Part shown: one piece after another, positions 26,505 through 35,839 of the stretch | Numbering within the stretch: the stretch's first letter is position 1 | How the letters are laid out: each line of letters opens with the position of its first letter | Source: JAWPMT01 sp965227935 | Lineage (GTDB): Bacteria > Bacteroidota > Bacteroidia > Cytophagales > Cyclobacteriaceae | Direction: 5' to 3' | DNA: 64,000 nucleotides | Assembly: GCA_965227935.1 (NCBI GenBank) | Contig: CBDDGS010000019.1 | Coordinates: 930,001-994,000 of the forward strand | The notes under the pieces: generated by a model | The model's database searches: none | What the model was told of the DNA's origin: nothing | What the model saw: only the letters and a program-made list of their open reading frames with translations | Position numbers and translations under genes: made by a program

Positions 26505-29225
26505 ATGAGTGATTCTCGCCACATAGAGTACGAAAATAAGCTTCGCCCCAGTGAAGACTTTGAGCACATGCTCAAAGAGGGTATAAGCTATATTTCCAAG
26601 CTCAGTGGCGATTTGTGGACAGACTTCAATACCCACGATCCGGGCATTACGCTGCTGGAGCAGTTCTGCTTTGTATTGACCGATCTGGGATTCCGCACAC
26701 AAGATGATCTGGCCCTGGCTTTCGAGCACCCGGAAAGGGGAGTAATCGATCGACTGCCCGACATGGGCGTTTTCCAGTCGTCGGAGATCTTGAGTTTCGC
26801 ACCTCTTACTCAGAAGGACTATCGGAAATTTATTCTCGGGCACCTTTTCAAGCGGGTAAGGAACTGCTGGTTTCCTCGCGCATCCGATAAGAATGGCTAC
26901 AAAGGTCTGTACGAATGTAGGATCATTCTGACCCATGAGGCGCAGGAAGAAGTACTGGGCTTCCAGGCGGAGGATGTAGCCTTTGAGTTGGAGTACATGC
27001 GACGGCAGGTCCTTGGGCATTATCATGCCAATCGCAATCTGTGTGAGAACCTCGCTAAGCAGGACATCGAGATACTTGAGCCCTTGTTCCTTACTTTCTT
27101 CGCGGACATCGAGATCGAGCCCAACTATGAAGGAGAAGTGGTGGTGGCCGATATCCTTTTGGCACTGGAAGACTACGTCAACCCGGCAGTTCCCATCACA
27201 AAGATTGTTGAAGAAGGCCCCACAATGGCGTACAACAATCCTATGCGGGACAATCTTCATATCGACGACCGGCACCTGACGCCGCGACGCACGGCTGTAG
27301 CGGGACCAAAAGTCAAGGAGCTCATCCTGCAGATTCCCGGTGTTCGCACATTGAAGGATTCTTTCAGATTGCTATTTGACGGGCATTCTCAGAGCGATGA
27401 TGCTGTGACCATCGATGAAGCAAAATACCCCACTTTCGGTCAGTATTTCTATGGGGATATCGACCAACTGCCGCCGCTGCGAGTCACCAAAGACGGTGTA
27501 GCCTATAGCTTTGAATTCGAGCGTGTACGTGAGGTGATACGCTTCAGAACGGCGCAGGCGAAACAAGATCCTACCCGGGAATCGAAAAAGAACAAGCAAC
27601 CAAAGGAGCGAGATAAGGCCCCAAAATATCAATCGGTGCAATACGGATTGCCGGGCATTTTCAATGTAGGTAAATACGGCCCGATGCCCGATGCCAGTCG
27701 ACGAGAAAAAGAAAATGCCAAGCGGCTGAGGAGCTTTTTGCTCCTTTTTGACGTCTTTCTCGCCAGCCAGATCAAGCAATTGGTGGAGGCGGATGTTCTT
27801 TTCGATGCCAACCAGGTCGAACCCACCTATCGACTGGCAGACCCCGAGGAAATGGACATTCCCGCTGCTCCGGGGGAGGAGTCCGTTCCTTACGAGCCTC
27901 TGCTGCAGGACCTGAACAGGCGTGATCTGGACCGCAAATCGCGTGTTATCGCGCATGCATTGGCCAGGCTTGGCGACAAGTTTGAATTCGATAGCCAAAA
28001 CCTGCGATCCATTCAAAGTCTATCGACGGAGGGGACTACAGAAAAGTATGCACTGCTCCAATCGCAGTTGAAGGCCAAGGCCACCTTTCTGAAAGAGTAT
28101 GCAAATTTCAGCAAATGGAGGTACAGTGGCTACGACATGCAGAAGCCCCATGAACTGGAAGCGAACGTGGCACACCTCAAGAAGCGCTTTGCTACCATGC
28201 TGGGGATAGAGGAGTATCACGATATTTCCCTTGTCAAGCATCTGGAGGACCCCAATGAAGCGGAGCAACCACGAGGGAAGCAGGCGCGTAAGAGGTGGCT
28301 TGAATTGGAATTGCCAAGTGGCGAAAAGTACGTTGCTTTGGCTGATGACAGTCCTGGTATAGCAGAAGGGGAATTCACCTTTCCACTGAGGGATGGCGCC
28401 GCGATCCGCAACTTCTACACACTGGGCGTTTTCTTTAGGAATTATGAGGTGGTCGACATGGAGAACGGTACATTCATCGTGCTGTATCGGCCGACAGAAG
28501 GGCCTATGCCTGTGAAGGTGATGGAGGCCAATTCACATAAGGAGGCGATCGATGGGATGACGCGATTGGTGCATCACCTCAGACGCGTTTCGAAACGCAG
28601 CGAGGGCTTCTTTTTCGTCGAGCACATCCTGCTGCAAAAAAAGGATTCCACGGACATCAAGATCGTCTTCAAGATGGACGACCTCAAAGTGGAAAGCATT
28701 AAGTACTTCCATCATTCGGGGCAAAGCGAACAGATCCAGAAGCTGTTGGAACTCGCCAGCGATAAGTCGAACATCTTCATAGAGAAGGCAAAAGGAGAGT
28801 ATCTGATCCAGATCGGACCGACCAAGATGGATCCGATTTTCAAGACATCCAGGTCGTTTATCACAAAGAAGGAAGCAGAGAGCGTGCAGAGTGAGATAAT
28901 CAATGCGTTTGCTAACATCCTGCCAACCATTGGAGACTTGAAGGACTATTTCTTTGTACTCCGCGATGGCACCACACCCAATTGGTGCAATAACAGGATG
29001 ACACTGATCTTCCCCAATTGGGTATCGAGGTTTCAGACCAAAGCATTTGACCAAATGGTCAACAAACTCATCCACGAAACCGTACCAGCGCACATTCATG
29101 TGCAGGTCAAGAAGTTCAACATCCAGATGATGAGGAAGTTTGAGCGTAGTTATTTTTCCTGGAAAGGAGGGAAGGGGAGCCCTGCGGGATTGGTCAATCT
29201 ATTGAAGGCGAAAGATGAGGATTGA
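26505..29225 (+). CDS. Baseplate wedge protein (Afp12-like)
   Basis: 906 residues. The N-terminus has the baseplate signature DFNTHDPGITLLEQFCFVLTDLGFR in two adjoining parts, as in Afp12/Pvc12 and gp6/J-type wedge proteins. A middle PAPGEE-like acidic linker (near 27860) and lysine-rich patches (KKNKQPKERDK) interrupt the fold. The C-terminal region ends in a helix-strand pattern with VPAHIHVQVKKF, which is also typical of Afp12-like proteins. Its last 11 bases overlap the STAND NTPase gene, so the NTPase is part of the same operon. Confidence 0.85.
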   Translation: MSDSRHIEYENKLRPSEDFEHMLKEGISYISKLSGDLWTDFNTHDPGITLLEQFCFVLTDLGFRTQDDLALAFEHPERGVIDRLPDMGVFQSSEILSFAPLTQKDYRKFILGHLFKRVRNCWFPRASDKNGYKGLYECRIILTHEAQEEVLGFQAEDVAFELEYMRRQVLGHYHANRNLCENLAKQDIEILEPLFLTFFADIEIEPNYEGEVVVADILLALEDYVNPAVPITKIVEEGPTMAYNNPMRDNLHIDDRHLTPRRTAVAGPKVKELILQIPGVRTLKDSFRLLFDGHSQSDDAVTIDEAKYPTFGQYFYGDIDQLPPLRVTKDGVAYSFEFERVREVIRFRTAQAKQDPTRESKKNKQPKERDKAPKYQSVQYGLPGIFNVGKYGPMPDASRREKENAKRLRSFLLLFDVFLASQIKQLVEADVLFDANQVEPTYRLADPEEMDIPAAPGEESVPYEPLLQDLNRRDLDRKSRVIAHALARLGDKFEFDSQNLRSIQSLSTEGTTEKYALLQSQLKAKATFLKEYANFSKWRYSGYDMQKPHELEANVAHLKKRFATMLGIEEYHDISLVKHLEDPNEAEQPRGKQARKRWLELELPSGEKYVALADDSPGIAEGEFTFPLRDGAAIRNFYTLGVFFRNYEVVDMENGTFIVLYRPTEGPMPVKVMEANSHKEAIDGMTRLVHHLRRVSKRSEGFFFVEHILLQKKDSTDIKIVFKMDDLKVESIKYFHHSGQSEQIQKLLELASDKSNIFIEKAKGEYLIQIGPTKMDPIFKTSRSFITKKEAESVQSEIINAFANILPTIGDLKDYFFVLRDGTTPNWCNNRMTLIFPNWVSRFQTKAFDQMVNKLIHETVPAHIHVQVKKFNIQMMRKFERSYFSWKGGKGSPAGLVNLLKAKDED

Positions 29226-32200
29226 GGAGCAGCCACCGACGATAGATCCCTCCAAAGAGGCGGATCGGCGTGAGCGTCGGTCGCTCCTGATCGAAAGGTA
29301 TTGGAATGCCAAGGATGAGGAGGACAATCGATTTGCGGGTCAGCACTTTCTGACGATCATGGGCCCAACAGGGTCAGGGAAGTCGTCATACCTGCAGCAT
29401 GCGATGCTGCCGTATCTGCGGCGCCACTTCTCTCCGGGGAATATCACTGAGTGGGTGACATTGCAACTACTCACTCCTGGTATGGATCCCTGGCACAACC
29501 TGGCAAAGACCATTGTTCGCAATAGCGGCAAGGGCGCGAAGAAGGACCCCAATGCCTCGGAGAAGTTGGCGGAGCAGTTGGCGCACTTCGATCCTTCCGA
29601 CAATCTCGAGACACTCATACAACAAGGCCTTGGAATAGGTGCCGAAAAGAATATCCTCATCGTCATCGACCACATGGAGGATCTGAATCTTCTGCAACCT
29701 CTTCGTGAAAGGTCGCAGGCATCCCGAGCCTCCGATTTCAAGCCCAAGGATTTTCTCCGGATGCTCACAAGTGTGACGGAGAACTGCCAGAGACTATTTG
29801 TCATTTTAGGATTGAGAGAAGGGCTTGCCGATGACGTCGAGGGACGGTTAAAAAACATGCCCTGCCTGTCGATGCAACAGATCGAACGGCGACGTCAGAA
29901 GTTCCGCGAGACGCGCCTCGGCCCAAGTAGTGAAGAGATACAGACGCTGTATGGAGAGCCACTGTCCTGGTTTACAGATCCCGAGTCTCAACATCTGAAT
30001 TTCTACCTCCGGGAATATTGGAGTCGGGACTACATGATGAGTGCTGAAAGCGTTCAGATATTCAGAAGCAATCCTTCGTCGACCTCCCTGTCGGTTTTGA
30101 CACGGGAGGAAGTCTTACGACATACGTTCGAGCACTTTGCGACATTGTCCGCCTCCACGACCTTTCCGGGAACGGACGATAATCTGCGGAACCTCCTGTT
30201 GCGCGTATCGGGAAAGACAGGTGCGGAATGGTTGCTGCTCAATAGAACCCTGGAAAACCTCTTGGGTCGCAAAAAGAAGATAACAACAAGGTTCAAGGAT
30301 ATTCTTTTGAAAGTCTTGCGAGACATTCCGGAGAAAACGATGACCAACTCCTGGTTGCTGCCTGTGCACGTGAGGCGCTTTCAGGCGGATTTAGACATAA
30401 TGCCGCCGATCGACGCTTTGCACCAATTCTACCATAGAAGAATGGTCGTTCAACTCACGGAGGTATTTTTCCGACGGTTGATTGTCTGTCAGGACAAGGG
30501 GCGCTGGCGACCACGATACGCCTACGTGAGCGACCTGTCGGATCTGCTGGGTGTACCGACGGAAGTGACACTGGGCCTGGTAGCTAAGCTTCGCGCCATG
30601 CGGGTTTTGGTGCCGGATCACTTTGGTGATGAGGTGCTTGGAGATCAAATTGTGAGGCTGGTAGATCCACTGCTATTCAGGGCCGCCCTCGAAGGCAGGT
30701 ACGAACCGGCCAACCCCTTTGAGCTCTTCGCCACTGAGGAGATAAGAAGTCGGTCTTTGTACGAGTTGATTGGCAATATGCTGCACGTCCAAAAGGACAG
30801 CGTGCTCTTGCACGGGAGTCTCTTGCAGACTTTCAGAGACTGGATCGGCAACGGAGAGTACGTTTTGAAATGGTGGCGTCGCGAGCGACCCGGGGAGATC
30901 AATGACGTCCATCATGGGAGCTATGGCGACGCTCTCGCACTCATCGATCAAAGTAGGATCGCCGAAGAGGCAGTGGAAAGAAACAAGCGTGTCATTGCCT
31001 CGCAGGGACGTCGGTTGAGACGGCGCACGATTATCAGGACGTTAATCCTGCTTGTGTTCGTTGTCACAGGCATTGCCTATTTTATTGCAAAGGAGGTGCA
31101 CTTCAGGCGGAGAGCCGATCTCATCGCCTATTTTGAGATGTCGGACTTCACCATTGACTGCCCGGAGGGAGAGAACCCCTGTAAGGAGAAGAAGGAGTTT
31201 GTGGACATGCTGGACCTCATGGAGCAGATGCGCAACCAAAGCAAATGGGAGCGGTGGCTGGGTTTCGCGACTATCACCGAGGACGATATTTACCGCCAGG
31301 GATTCCACAGCCGCATCGTGTCAGCACTCAAGTACTTCCAGCAGCAGGACCCAGATCACAGGACGGTCGATCGCCGGGTGGTAAGTAGGTCCAGGCTGCT
31401 GCACATGGATACGAATGTCCCGTCGCAGTCGGTGCTGATCACCACGCGCGATTCCATCCGACATGCCACGGTGGACCGCACGATATCGCTGATGACGAAC
31501 AGGATTGGTCGAAGAAGGGAGTACTTCAAGAAAGCCTATTTTCTGAATAGGAACGAAGTGGCAGGACTGACGGAGTCCGGTAGGATCTACCGGCACTCGT
31601 TGCAGGACGGTAGCACCCAGCTCTTGGACGAGGGCTTACAGAATGTGGTGAACTTCACCGTAGGAGGTAGCAACCCGTTGCAGATATGCTATCAGAAGTC
31701 CAATAGGGATAGCCTGGAAATTTATTTGTGGCGAGCGGATGCCGTAGACAAACTCCTCAATGTAGGAGTGGTGGACATGAAGCACATGGAGATCTCACCG
31801 AGCGGCAATCTACTCGTCACAGCATCAGATAGCCTGTTCTATGCCTTGGATCTATTGGGCGATCAATCGAAGGAGTTTTTCTGCGCACCTCCTAAACCCG
31901 ACAGACGCAGGTACCGGGAGATCGCAGCCCTTGAGGTCTTCAACGACACGATCATCGGAGTGGGCTCCTGGCTATGGTCGCCGCAAGACAGTGCCTCTTA
32001 TGCTGAGGTGTGGAACATCAAGACGAATACGATGCTCGGCTCAGAAAACTGGCGGGAAGGATTTGAAAAGATCACCGACATGGAATTTGTTCCGCGCGAT
32101 GCAGAGGCATGCTCGAGGTACAGCTATCTCGTTGTGCCTGCCCAGGATGACAATGTCGTCGCCTGGTACCTCGATGACAATTTTGAATTCCTCGCTTCAA

Positions 32201-32439
32201 GAGACTCGGCTGGCCATTATATCGAGAAGAGCGTGGCGTTTCGCGATCACCAAAAGCCGGTGCAGTTTCTGGAGCGATTTGATAGGCACTCGATCATCTC
32301 AGTTTCCAATGCTGAAGGCACGATAGAGGTCCTGAAATGGCCATTCTGCGTGTACACTGCCCTGAGCCAGGTGCGCATCGTAGCGGACCGTGACGGCAGG
32401 CGTGGTCGAGGTAGTATTATGGAAGACGGTTTGCCTTAG
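29215..32439 (+). CDS. Transmembrane STAND-like NTPase with C-terminal WD40-like repeats
   Basis: 1,074 residues. Walker A GPTGSGKS at 50-57 and Walker B ILIVID at 147-152 begin a STAND-like (nSTAND1-type) NTPase, followed by a winged-helix-like region. A single membrane segment lies at about 604-626 after a basic cluster (RRLRRRT). The 450 residues beyond it have WD40/beta-propeller-like repeats (MEISPSGNLLVTASDS, VPAQDDNVVAWYL, SVSNAEGTIEVLKW). By positive-inside reasoning the NTPase is cytoplasmic and the propeller periplasmic, so it could sense an outside signal and control CIS assembly or firing. That role is inference. Coupling to the Afp12-like gene by an 11-base overlap supports membership of the CIS operon. 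It ends 23 bases inside the convergent DUF4157 gene. Confidence 0.65.
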   Translation: MRIEEQPPTIDPSKEADRRERRSLLIERYWNAKDEEDNRFAGQHFLTIMGPTGSGKSSYLQHAMLPYLRRHFSPGNITEWVTLQLLTPGMDPWHNLAKTIVRNSGKGAKKDPNASEKLAEQLAHFDPSDNLETLIQQGLGIGAEKNILIVIDHMEDLNLLQPLRERSQASRASDFKPKDFLRMLTSVTENCQRLFVILGLREGLADDVEGRLKNMPCLSMQQIERRRQKFRETRLGPSSEEIQTLYGEPLSWFTDPESQHLNFYLREYWSRDYMMSAESVQIFRSNPSSTSLSVLTREEVLRHTFEHFATLSASTTFPGTDDNLRNLLLRVSGKTGAEWLLLNRTLENLLGRKKKITTRFKDILLKVLRDIPEKTMTNSWLLPVHVRRFQADLDIMPPIDALHQFYHRRMVVQLTEVFFRRLIVCQDKGRWRPRYAYVSDLSDLLGVPTEVTLGLVAKLRAMRVLVPDHFGDEVLGDQIVRLVDPLLFRAALEGRYEPANPFELFATEEIRSRSLYELIGNMLHVQKDSVLLHGSLLQTFRDWIGNGEYVLKWWRRERPGEINDVHHGSYGDALALIDQSRIAEEAVERNKRVIASQGRRLRRRTIIRTLILLVFVVTGIAYFIAKEVHFRRRADLIAYFEMSDFTIDCPEGENPCKEKKEFVDMLDLMEQMRNQSKWERWLGFATITEDDIYRQGFHSRIVSALKYFQQQDPDHRTVDRRVVSRSRLLHMDTNVPSQSVLITTRDSIRHATVDRTISLMTNRIGRRREYFKKAYFLNRNEVAGLTESGRIYRHSLQDGSTQLLDEGLQNVVNFTVGGSNPLQICYQKSNRDSLEIYLWRADAVDKLLNVGVVDMKHMEISPSGNLLVTASDSLFYALDLLGDQSKEFFCAPPKPDRRRYREIAALEVFNDTIIGVGSWLWSPQDSASYAEVWNIKTNTMLGSENWREGFEKITDMEFVPRDAEACSRYSYLVVPAQDDNVVAWYLDDNFEFLASRDSAGHYIEKSVAFRDHQKPVQFLERFDRHSIISVSNAEGTIEVLKWPFCVYTALSQVRIVADRDGRRGRGSIMEDGLP

Positions 32440-33163
32440 CGCCCATCACGTCTGCTTCCTTTTCCAACGAAGTGTTGTCATTGACCGGTTGACCATTCAC
32501 GGTTTTGGTAGGAGATACCCGCCCTTGTCTTTGTTGCGCCACGTGCCATGCTTCATGCGGCAGGTGTTGCTCCTGGCCTGGACCTACGTGGATATCATTT
32601 CCCTGCGCATAGGCGAGGGCATTCAATTGCGCAGGCTTTTCTGAATTGTAATGAACCTTCACATCTGACATATCCGTTCCCGATAGCTGTTCTACTCCGC
32701 TCTTCAGGTTATCAGGCAGCCCACCCTTCCTTTGAACAGGTGCTTGCTGGTTGGTTGCAGCGTCGAATTTGCCCTGCATCGGCTCCTCTTCCTCCTCAGC
32801 TTGTCGTTGGACTGCAAATTTTCCCTGGAGCAGCTCCTCTTCTTCGGGTTGCATTTGGGCAATGAGTTTCCCCTGGGCGGGTTCTTCTTCTTCCTCCAGT
32901 CCCTGCAACTGGGCGATGAGTTTCCCCTGCACGGGCTCTTCCTCTTCTATGGCTGCAAGCTGCGCAGGCTTTTCGCCTCCTTCCATATTGGAAGTCAACT
33001 CCTTTTGCTTCTCCTGTATAGGACTGTTCTCAATGTCTTGCATCAGCTGAGCCTGATCAGCTGATTCATCTCGCTTGTTTTGGATGGATTTGGCACTGGA
33101 GGATTTCGCAGCATTATCATTATTCCGCTGCTTGGGATGCTGGAGGCGTTGTGAGTGTTCCAT
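32417..33163 (-). CDS. eCIS-core (DUF4157) protein without an appended toxin
   Basis: 248 residues. The DUF4157 domain covers the C-terminal 90 residues: LKSGVEQLSGTDMSDVKVHYNS, then NALAYAQGNDIHVGPG, the HExxH-type motif LPHEAWHVAQQ, and EKEADVMG at the end. DUF4157 marks CIS cargo and is often followed by a toxin; here the gene stops 7 residues after the last conserved motif. The N-terminal half has four acidic EEEExxQGK repeats and low-complexity sequence, probably disordered. ATG 33163 gives the MEHSQRLQHPK start; an in-frame ATG at 33271 would add 36 residues of poor quality. A TAGGTTTG (-7-like) lies at 33271-33278 on this strand. It may be a loading factor, a metal-dependent protease-like effector, or a degenerate effector. 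Confidence 0.85.
   Translation of the reverse strand: MEHSQRLQHPKQRNNDNAAKSSSAKSIQNKRDESADQAQLMQDIENSPIQEKQKELTSNMEGGEKPAQLAAIEEEEPVQGKLIAQLQGLEEEEEPAQGKLIAQMQPEEEELLQGKFAVQRQAEEEEEPMQGKFDAATNQQAPVQRKGGLPDNLKSGVEQLSGTDMSDVKVHYNSEKPAQLNALAYAQGNDIHVGPGQEQHLPHEAWHVAQQRQGRVSPTKTVNGQPVNDNTSLEKEADVMGAKANRLP
32766..32947 (-). repeat. Four acidic 16-17 residue repeats in the DUF4157 protein
   Basis: Units read EEEEPVQGKLIAQLQ, EEEEEPAQGKLIAQMQ, EEEELLQGKFAVQRQ and EEEEEPMQGKF. The shared core is E4-5-x2-QGK-(L/F)-x-(A/V)-Q. Similar acidic QGK or QxK repeats precede DUF4157 in other eCIS cargo proteins, as far as I recall. They may mediate loading or charge-based packing into the tube. Confidence 0.85.
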
Positions 33164-33506
33164 GATTGGAAGATACGGAATATTTGGGAATGTTGGCGGG
33201 GAGCTTGCGCCTTGGAGGAGGTGATTGGCAGGGGCCCAAGATTTGCTTCGGAGTATCCCTTTCGCGTTCACAAACCTATTGCTTATCAGGAGGTTGGGCT
33301 TTCTTGGGATCGATAACTGAGACCGACTGATCGCAGGCGGGGTTATCCGCGTATAGGCACCAGTTTATCGAGTCAGTTGCGGACAGCGCGAGCTCTCAAT
33401 TGCGCTTCGATGTTTTGGAAGATGGCTAAGGAAGAGCCCAGCGAGTTGCGAAACCATCGGTAGCCAATTCAGAATCACTATATTGAAACCTCAGACCTCA
33501 TTCACA
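33164..33506. other. Divergent intergenic region between the DUF4157 gene and the SLATT-like gene
   Basis: 343 bases with no convincing gene. It should hold promoters for both flanking genes. TAGGTTTG on the - strand (33271-33278) fits the -7 element for the DUF4157 gene, but no TTTG is seen at the right distance. No terminator or strong repeat is visible. It marks the edge of the CIS locus. Confidence 0.5.
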
Positions 33507-34514
33507 ATGGACATAGAAACTGCTATCGGTGAAAACGAACCGGACGACTATATTCTTTCACCATCGGATCATGCTGACCTCTACAAAGAAAAACTGCCAA
33601 AACTTTCTGAACTACTTCGAGACCCCGAGATACAACATCTGACAGACGAGTATCTACAGAGTGATAAAAAGGCCATTTCCGCTCAAAATGAATTTAAGCG
33701 ATACTCCTTGTACGCTCGATGGGGCGCGTTTTTCACCACTTTGTTTTCCACTACCCTGCTTCTTTCGGGATGGTTGAATACCCACGAGAGTGTCTCAGAA
33801 TTAGTGGCCCGAACTGTTTTGACGTGCTCCACGATTCTCACTATTGCGTTCAGTGCAGCGTCGGCAACTTTTATCATGATCATAAAGAACCGAAAGCTGC
33901 TTGAGAATTGGATGGGGGAGCGATCCGAAGCAGAAGAGTATCGCCTGAGCTACTTCAATCGGCTGGCGGAGAGCCCGCTTCTTAGTACGGCCCAGGACCA
34001 CCTCCAGGTACTCGAGTATTTCCGACGATACCAAATTGACATACAGCTAAGCTATTATGACGTGCGGTCGCGACAGCTGAGTAAAACCGCCAACAAGAGC
34101 TCGAATATGATCGCCATTCTCGCTGGTGTGGTGCTGCTCATCAATGGGATCGTCAGCTCATTTGGGCTAGACTGGACGAGTCTGGCGGCTTTGGCCATTA
34201 TCGTCCAGGCCATATCCAATAACGTAAGTAATCGGGAATTAACAGATCAAAACCTACGCAATGCCGAGCGTTATGAGAGAACCCGTAAGCTGTTAGCGAA
34301 ACTAAAATCACGCATAGGCAAGGTGCGTACAACAATTACCAAGGGCGATTTGACAGTGTTGAAGACTTATGTTCATGCTATCCAGGAACCACTGTCAGCT
34401 GAGAACAAACAATGGCTGAAGTCCATGAAATCCTCAAGCCTGGCGATCGACGAGTTAGAAAAACGATTGAAAGCAGCAGATCCTTCCGAGGATCCGGAAG
34501 GCAATGGAGGTTAA
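33507..34514 (+). CDS. SLATT-like four-TM membrane protein
   Basis: 335 residues from ATG 33507; a TTG at 33483 is a less likely start. Two TM pairs are visible: FFTTLFSTTLLLSGWL and LTIAFSAASATFIMII near residues 77-123, and MIAILAGVVLLINGIV and LAALAIIVQAI near 204-245. The pairs are separated by charged helical segments. That is the arrangement of SLATT/DUF4231-like proteins, several of which act as membrane effectors in nucleotide-signalling defence systems. No cyclase or partner is adjacent, so function is open. It converges on the next gene with a 5-base gap. Confidence 0.5.
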   Translation: MDIETAIGENEPDDYILSPSDHADLYKEKLPKLSELLRDPEIQHLTDEYLQSDKKAISAQNEFKRYSLYARWGAFFTTLFSTTLLLSGWLNTHESVSELVARTVLTCSTILTIAFSAASATFIMIIKNRKLLENWMGERSEAEEYRLSYFNRLAESPLLSTAQDHLQVLEYFRRYQIDIQLSYYDVRSRQLSKTANKSSNMIAILAGVVLLINGIVSSFGLDWTSLAALAIIVQAISNNVSNRELTDQNLRNAERYERTRKLLAKLKSRIGKVRTTITKGDLTVLKTYVHAIQEPLSAENKQWLKSMKSSSLAIDELEKRLKAADPSEDPEGNGG

Positions 34515-34519
34515 AGCGT

Positions 34520-34864
34520 TTATTCACGATGTGGCAGACTCGCCTTTCTTGCTCTTCGGCGCCTCGGACGACTCCAATAGGGTGCCCGTCGCTTGTTTCG
34601 CCTGAGTATTTTCCAATGAGCGGAAGCGTGAGTCTGACTTTCTTCCTCCTTTTTTGGCGCTCGTAGTCCTTTGTAGTAACCCACAAAAGCCGCTAAGCCC
34701 GGGATGATCACTGATAGTTTGAACACAACCAACAACACCCCTAGAATGCTGAGGCCATCCATTTTCAAGGGTTCTTTCAATGCCAATGTCTGGTTTACCT
34801 TGAGCGCTGGGAGGGCATCGGTGATGTGCCACAAGAACTGATTCATGTACGTCTCAAGACTCAC
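34520..34864 (-). CDS. Small single-TM protein of unknown function
   Basis: 114 residues. A membrane segment (ILGVLLVVFKLSVIIPGLAAFVGYY, in two parts) covers about 40-64. It is followed by a very basic tail with RRNKRR and RPRRRRARK. The long arginine-rich tail could reflect a true cytoplasmic tail, or a frameshift near the end since another frame is also open there. It lies 34 bases downstream of the next - strand gene and probably shares its transcript. Confidence 0.45.
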   Translation of the reverse strand: MSLETYMNQFLWHITDALPALKVNQTLALKEPLKMDGLSILGVLLVVFKLSVIIPGLAAFVGYYKGLRAPKKEEESQTHASAHWKILRRNKRRAPYWSRPRRRRARKASLPHRE

Positions 34865-34898
34865 AGGAATCCTTGGATCATCATATGTTGTCCATACT

Positions 34899-35426
34899 TC
34901 ATAAATGAGAAAAGCTATAGGTACTGAAAAGGATGACGGATGTAAGTGCGAAATTGATCAGGAATATAAATGGGGAAAGCCAGCCTAATCTTCTTATGTG
35001 CTCAAATGCCCAGACCCTCCATTGTTCGACGCTAATGACGGACACTAAGGTTAGCCATATCATTACAGACAGGAACATCGTGATTATCTGCATGACCGCG
35101 CCAGATTCCCCTAGCATGAGTTTGGACAAAAGGTAGAACAACGATATAGGACCTAGCGCCAGAACCAAAGTAGCCGTAAACTTCCAGTAGTAGATAAAGC
35201 CTTTGGTGGTGATCGTGCGAAATGCTGGATACATCGTTCGGAGAATTCCGACCGTTACCAAGAGTGCTGTGAAGGTCGCTTCATAGATCAAGTAGCCGAT
35301 TGACGCGCCGAACCACTTCCATCGCACGAAACCCACCACAAGAATGAGTATCGCCAACCACCCAAAAAGTGGTAGGAATGGCTTCCAATCACTCGTAAAA
35401 CGTTTTCTGGGAACAGACGCTTTCAT
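34899..35426 (-). CDS. Multi-pass membrane protein of unknown function
   Basis: 175 residues from ATG 35426 (an upstream ATG at 35507 would add 27 residues). About five membrane segments: LPLFGWLAILILVVGF, GYLIYEATFTALLVTVGI, FTATLVLALGPISLFYLL, QIITMFLSVMIWLTLVSVIS and PFIFLINFALTSVILF. No family is recognised. It precedes the small TM protein on the same strand; together they may be a two-gene operon. Confidence 0.6.
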   Translation of the reverse strand: MKASVPRKRFTSDWKPFLPLFGWLAILILVVGFVRWKWFGASIGYLIYEATFTALLVTVGILRTMYPAFRTITTKGFIYYWKFTATLVLALGPISLFYLLSKLMLGESGAVMQIITMFLSVMIWLTLVSVISVEQWRVWAFEHIRRLGWLSPFIFLINFALTSVILFSTYSFSHL

Positions 35427-35705
35427 AGTCTTGTCAGTGGCCAGGTTAAAGGTAACTACCAGGTATGTATTTTGGAATCCTCCCACGATCACACTAGCCT
35501 TCCGCACCCTTAGCCTTATCCTCTATCCTTCACCTCATCTCTCACCACCTGACATTCGTCATTCCACAGCTGTGGGGCAATCCTTATCTTTTATGCAAGC
35601 AAGCGGGGAAGCAGGTCCCGTCTGCTCAATTGAGGATTACAAACCTGCAAACTCGCGTTTGAGCGTTGCAAGCCATCGCGAATGCGCCATAGGAGGGGTG
35701 GCGAA

Positions 35706-35792
35706 ATGATCACATTGCATCACACATCCTTTTTGAAAACACTGCTTTGGGTGTTTTTGTGGATTGCCATACTGCTATTGATCATCGGATAG
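35706..35792 (+). CDS. Candidate 28-residue hydrophobic peptide
   Basis: ATG at 35706, stop TAG at 35790-35792. The peptide starts MITLHHTSFLKTL and then is one membrane helix (LLWVFLWIAILLLIIG), with a single lysine before it. This resembles small membrane peptides or type I toxins. No clear ribosome binding site is visible (AAATG context only). It sits just upstream of a structured, terminated RNA region. Confidence 0.3.
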   Translation: MITLHHTSFLKTLLWVFLWIAILLLIIG

Positions 35793-35839
35793 AAACTCGA
35801 TAGATTGATATTCAAGGTTAAACCCTTGACTCAAAGATC

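Noticed and set aside
26394..27275. 293-codon open frame on the - strand
   Set aside because: It lies inside the Afp12-like and fibre-like genes on the other strand and looks non-genic. Their + strand products show family motifs.
35344..35709. 121-codon open frame on the + strand
   Set aside because: Overlaps the start of the - strand membrane protein and has no signal or motif.
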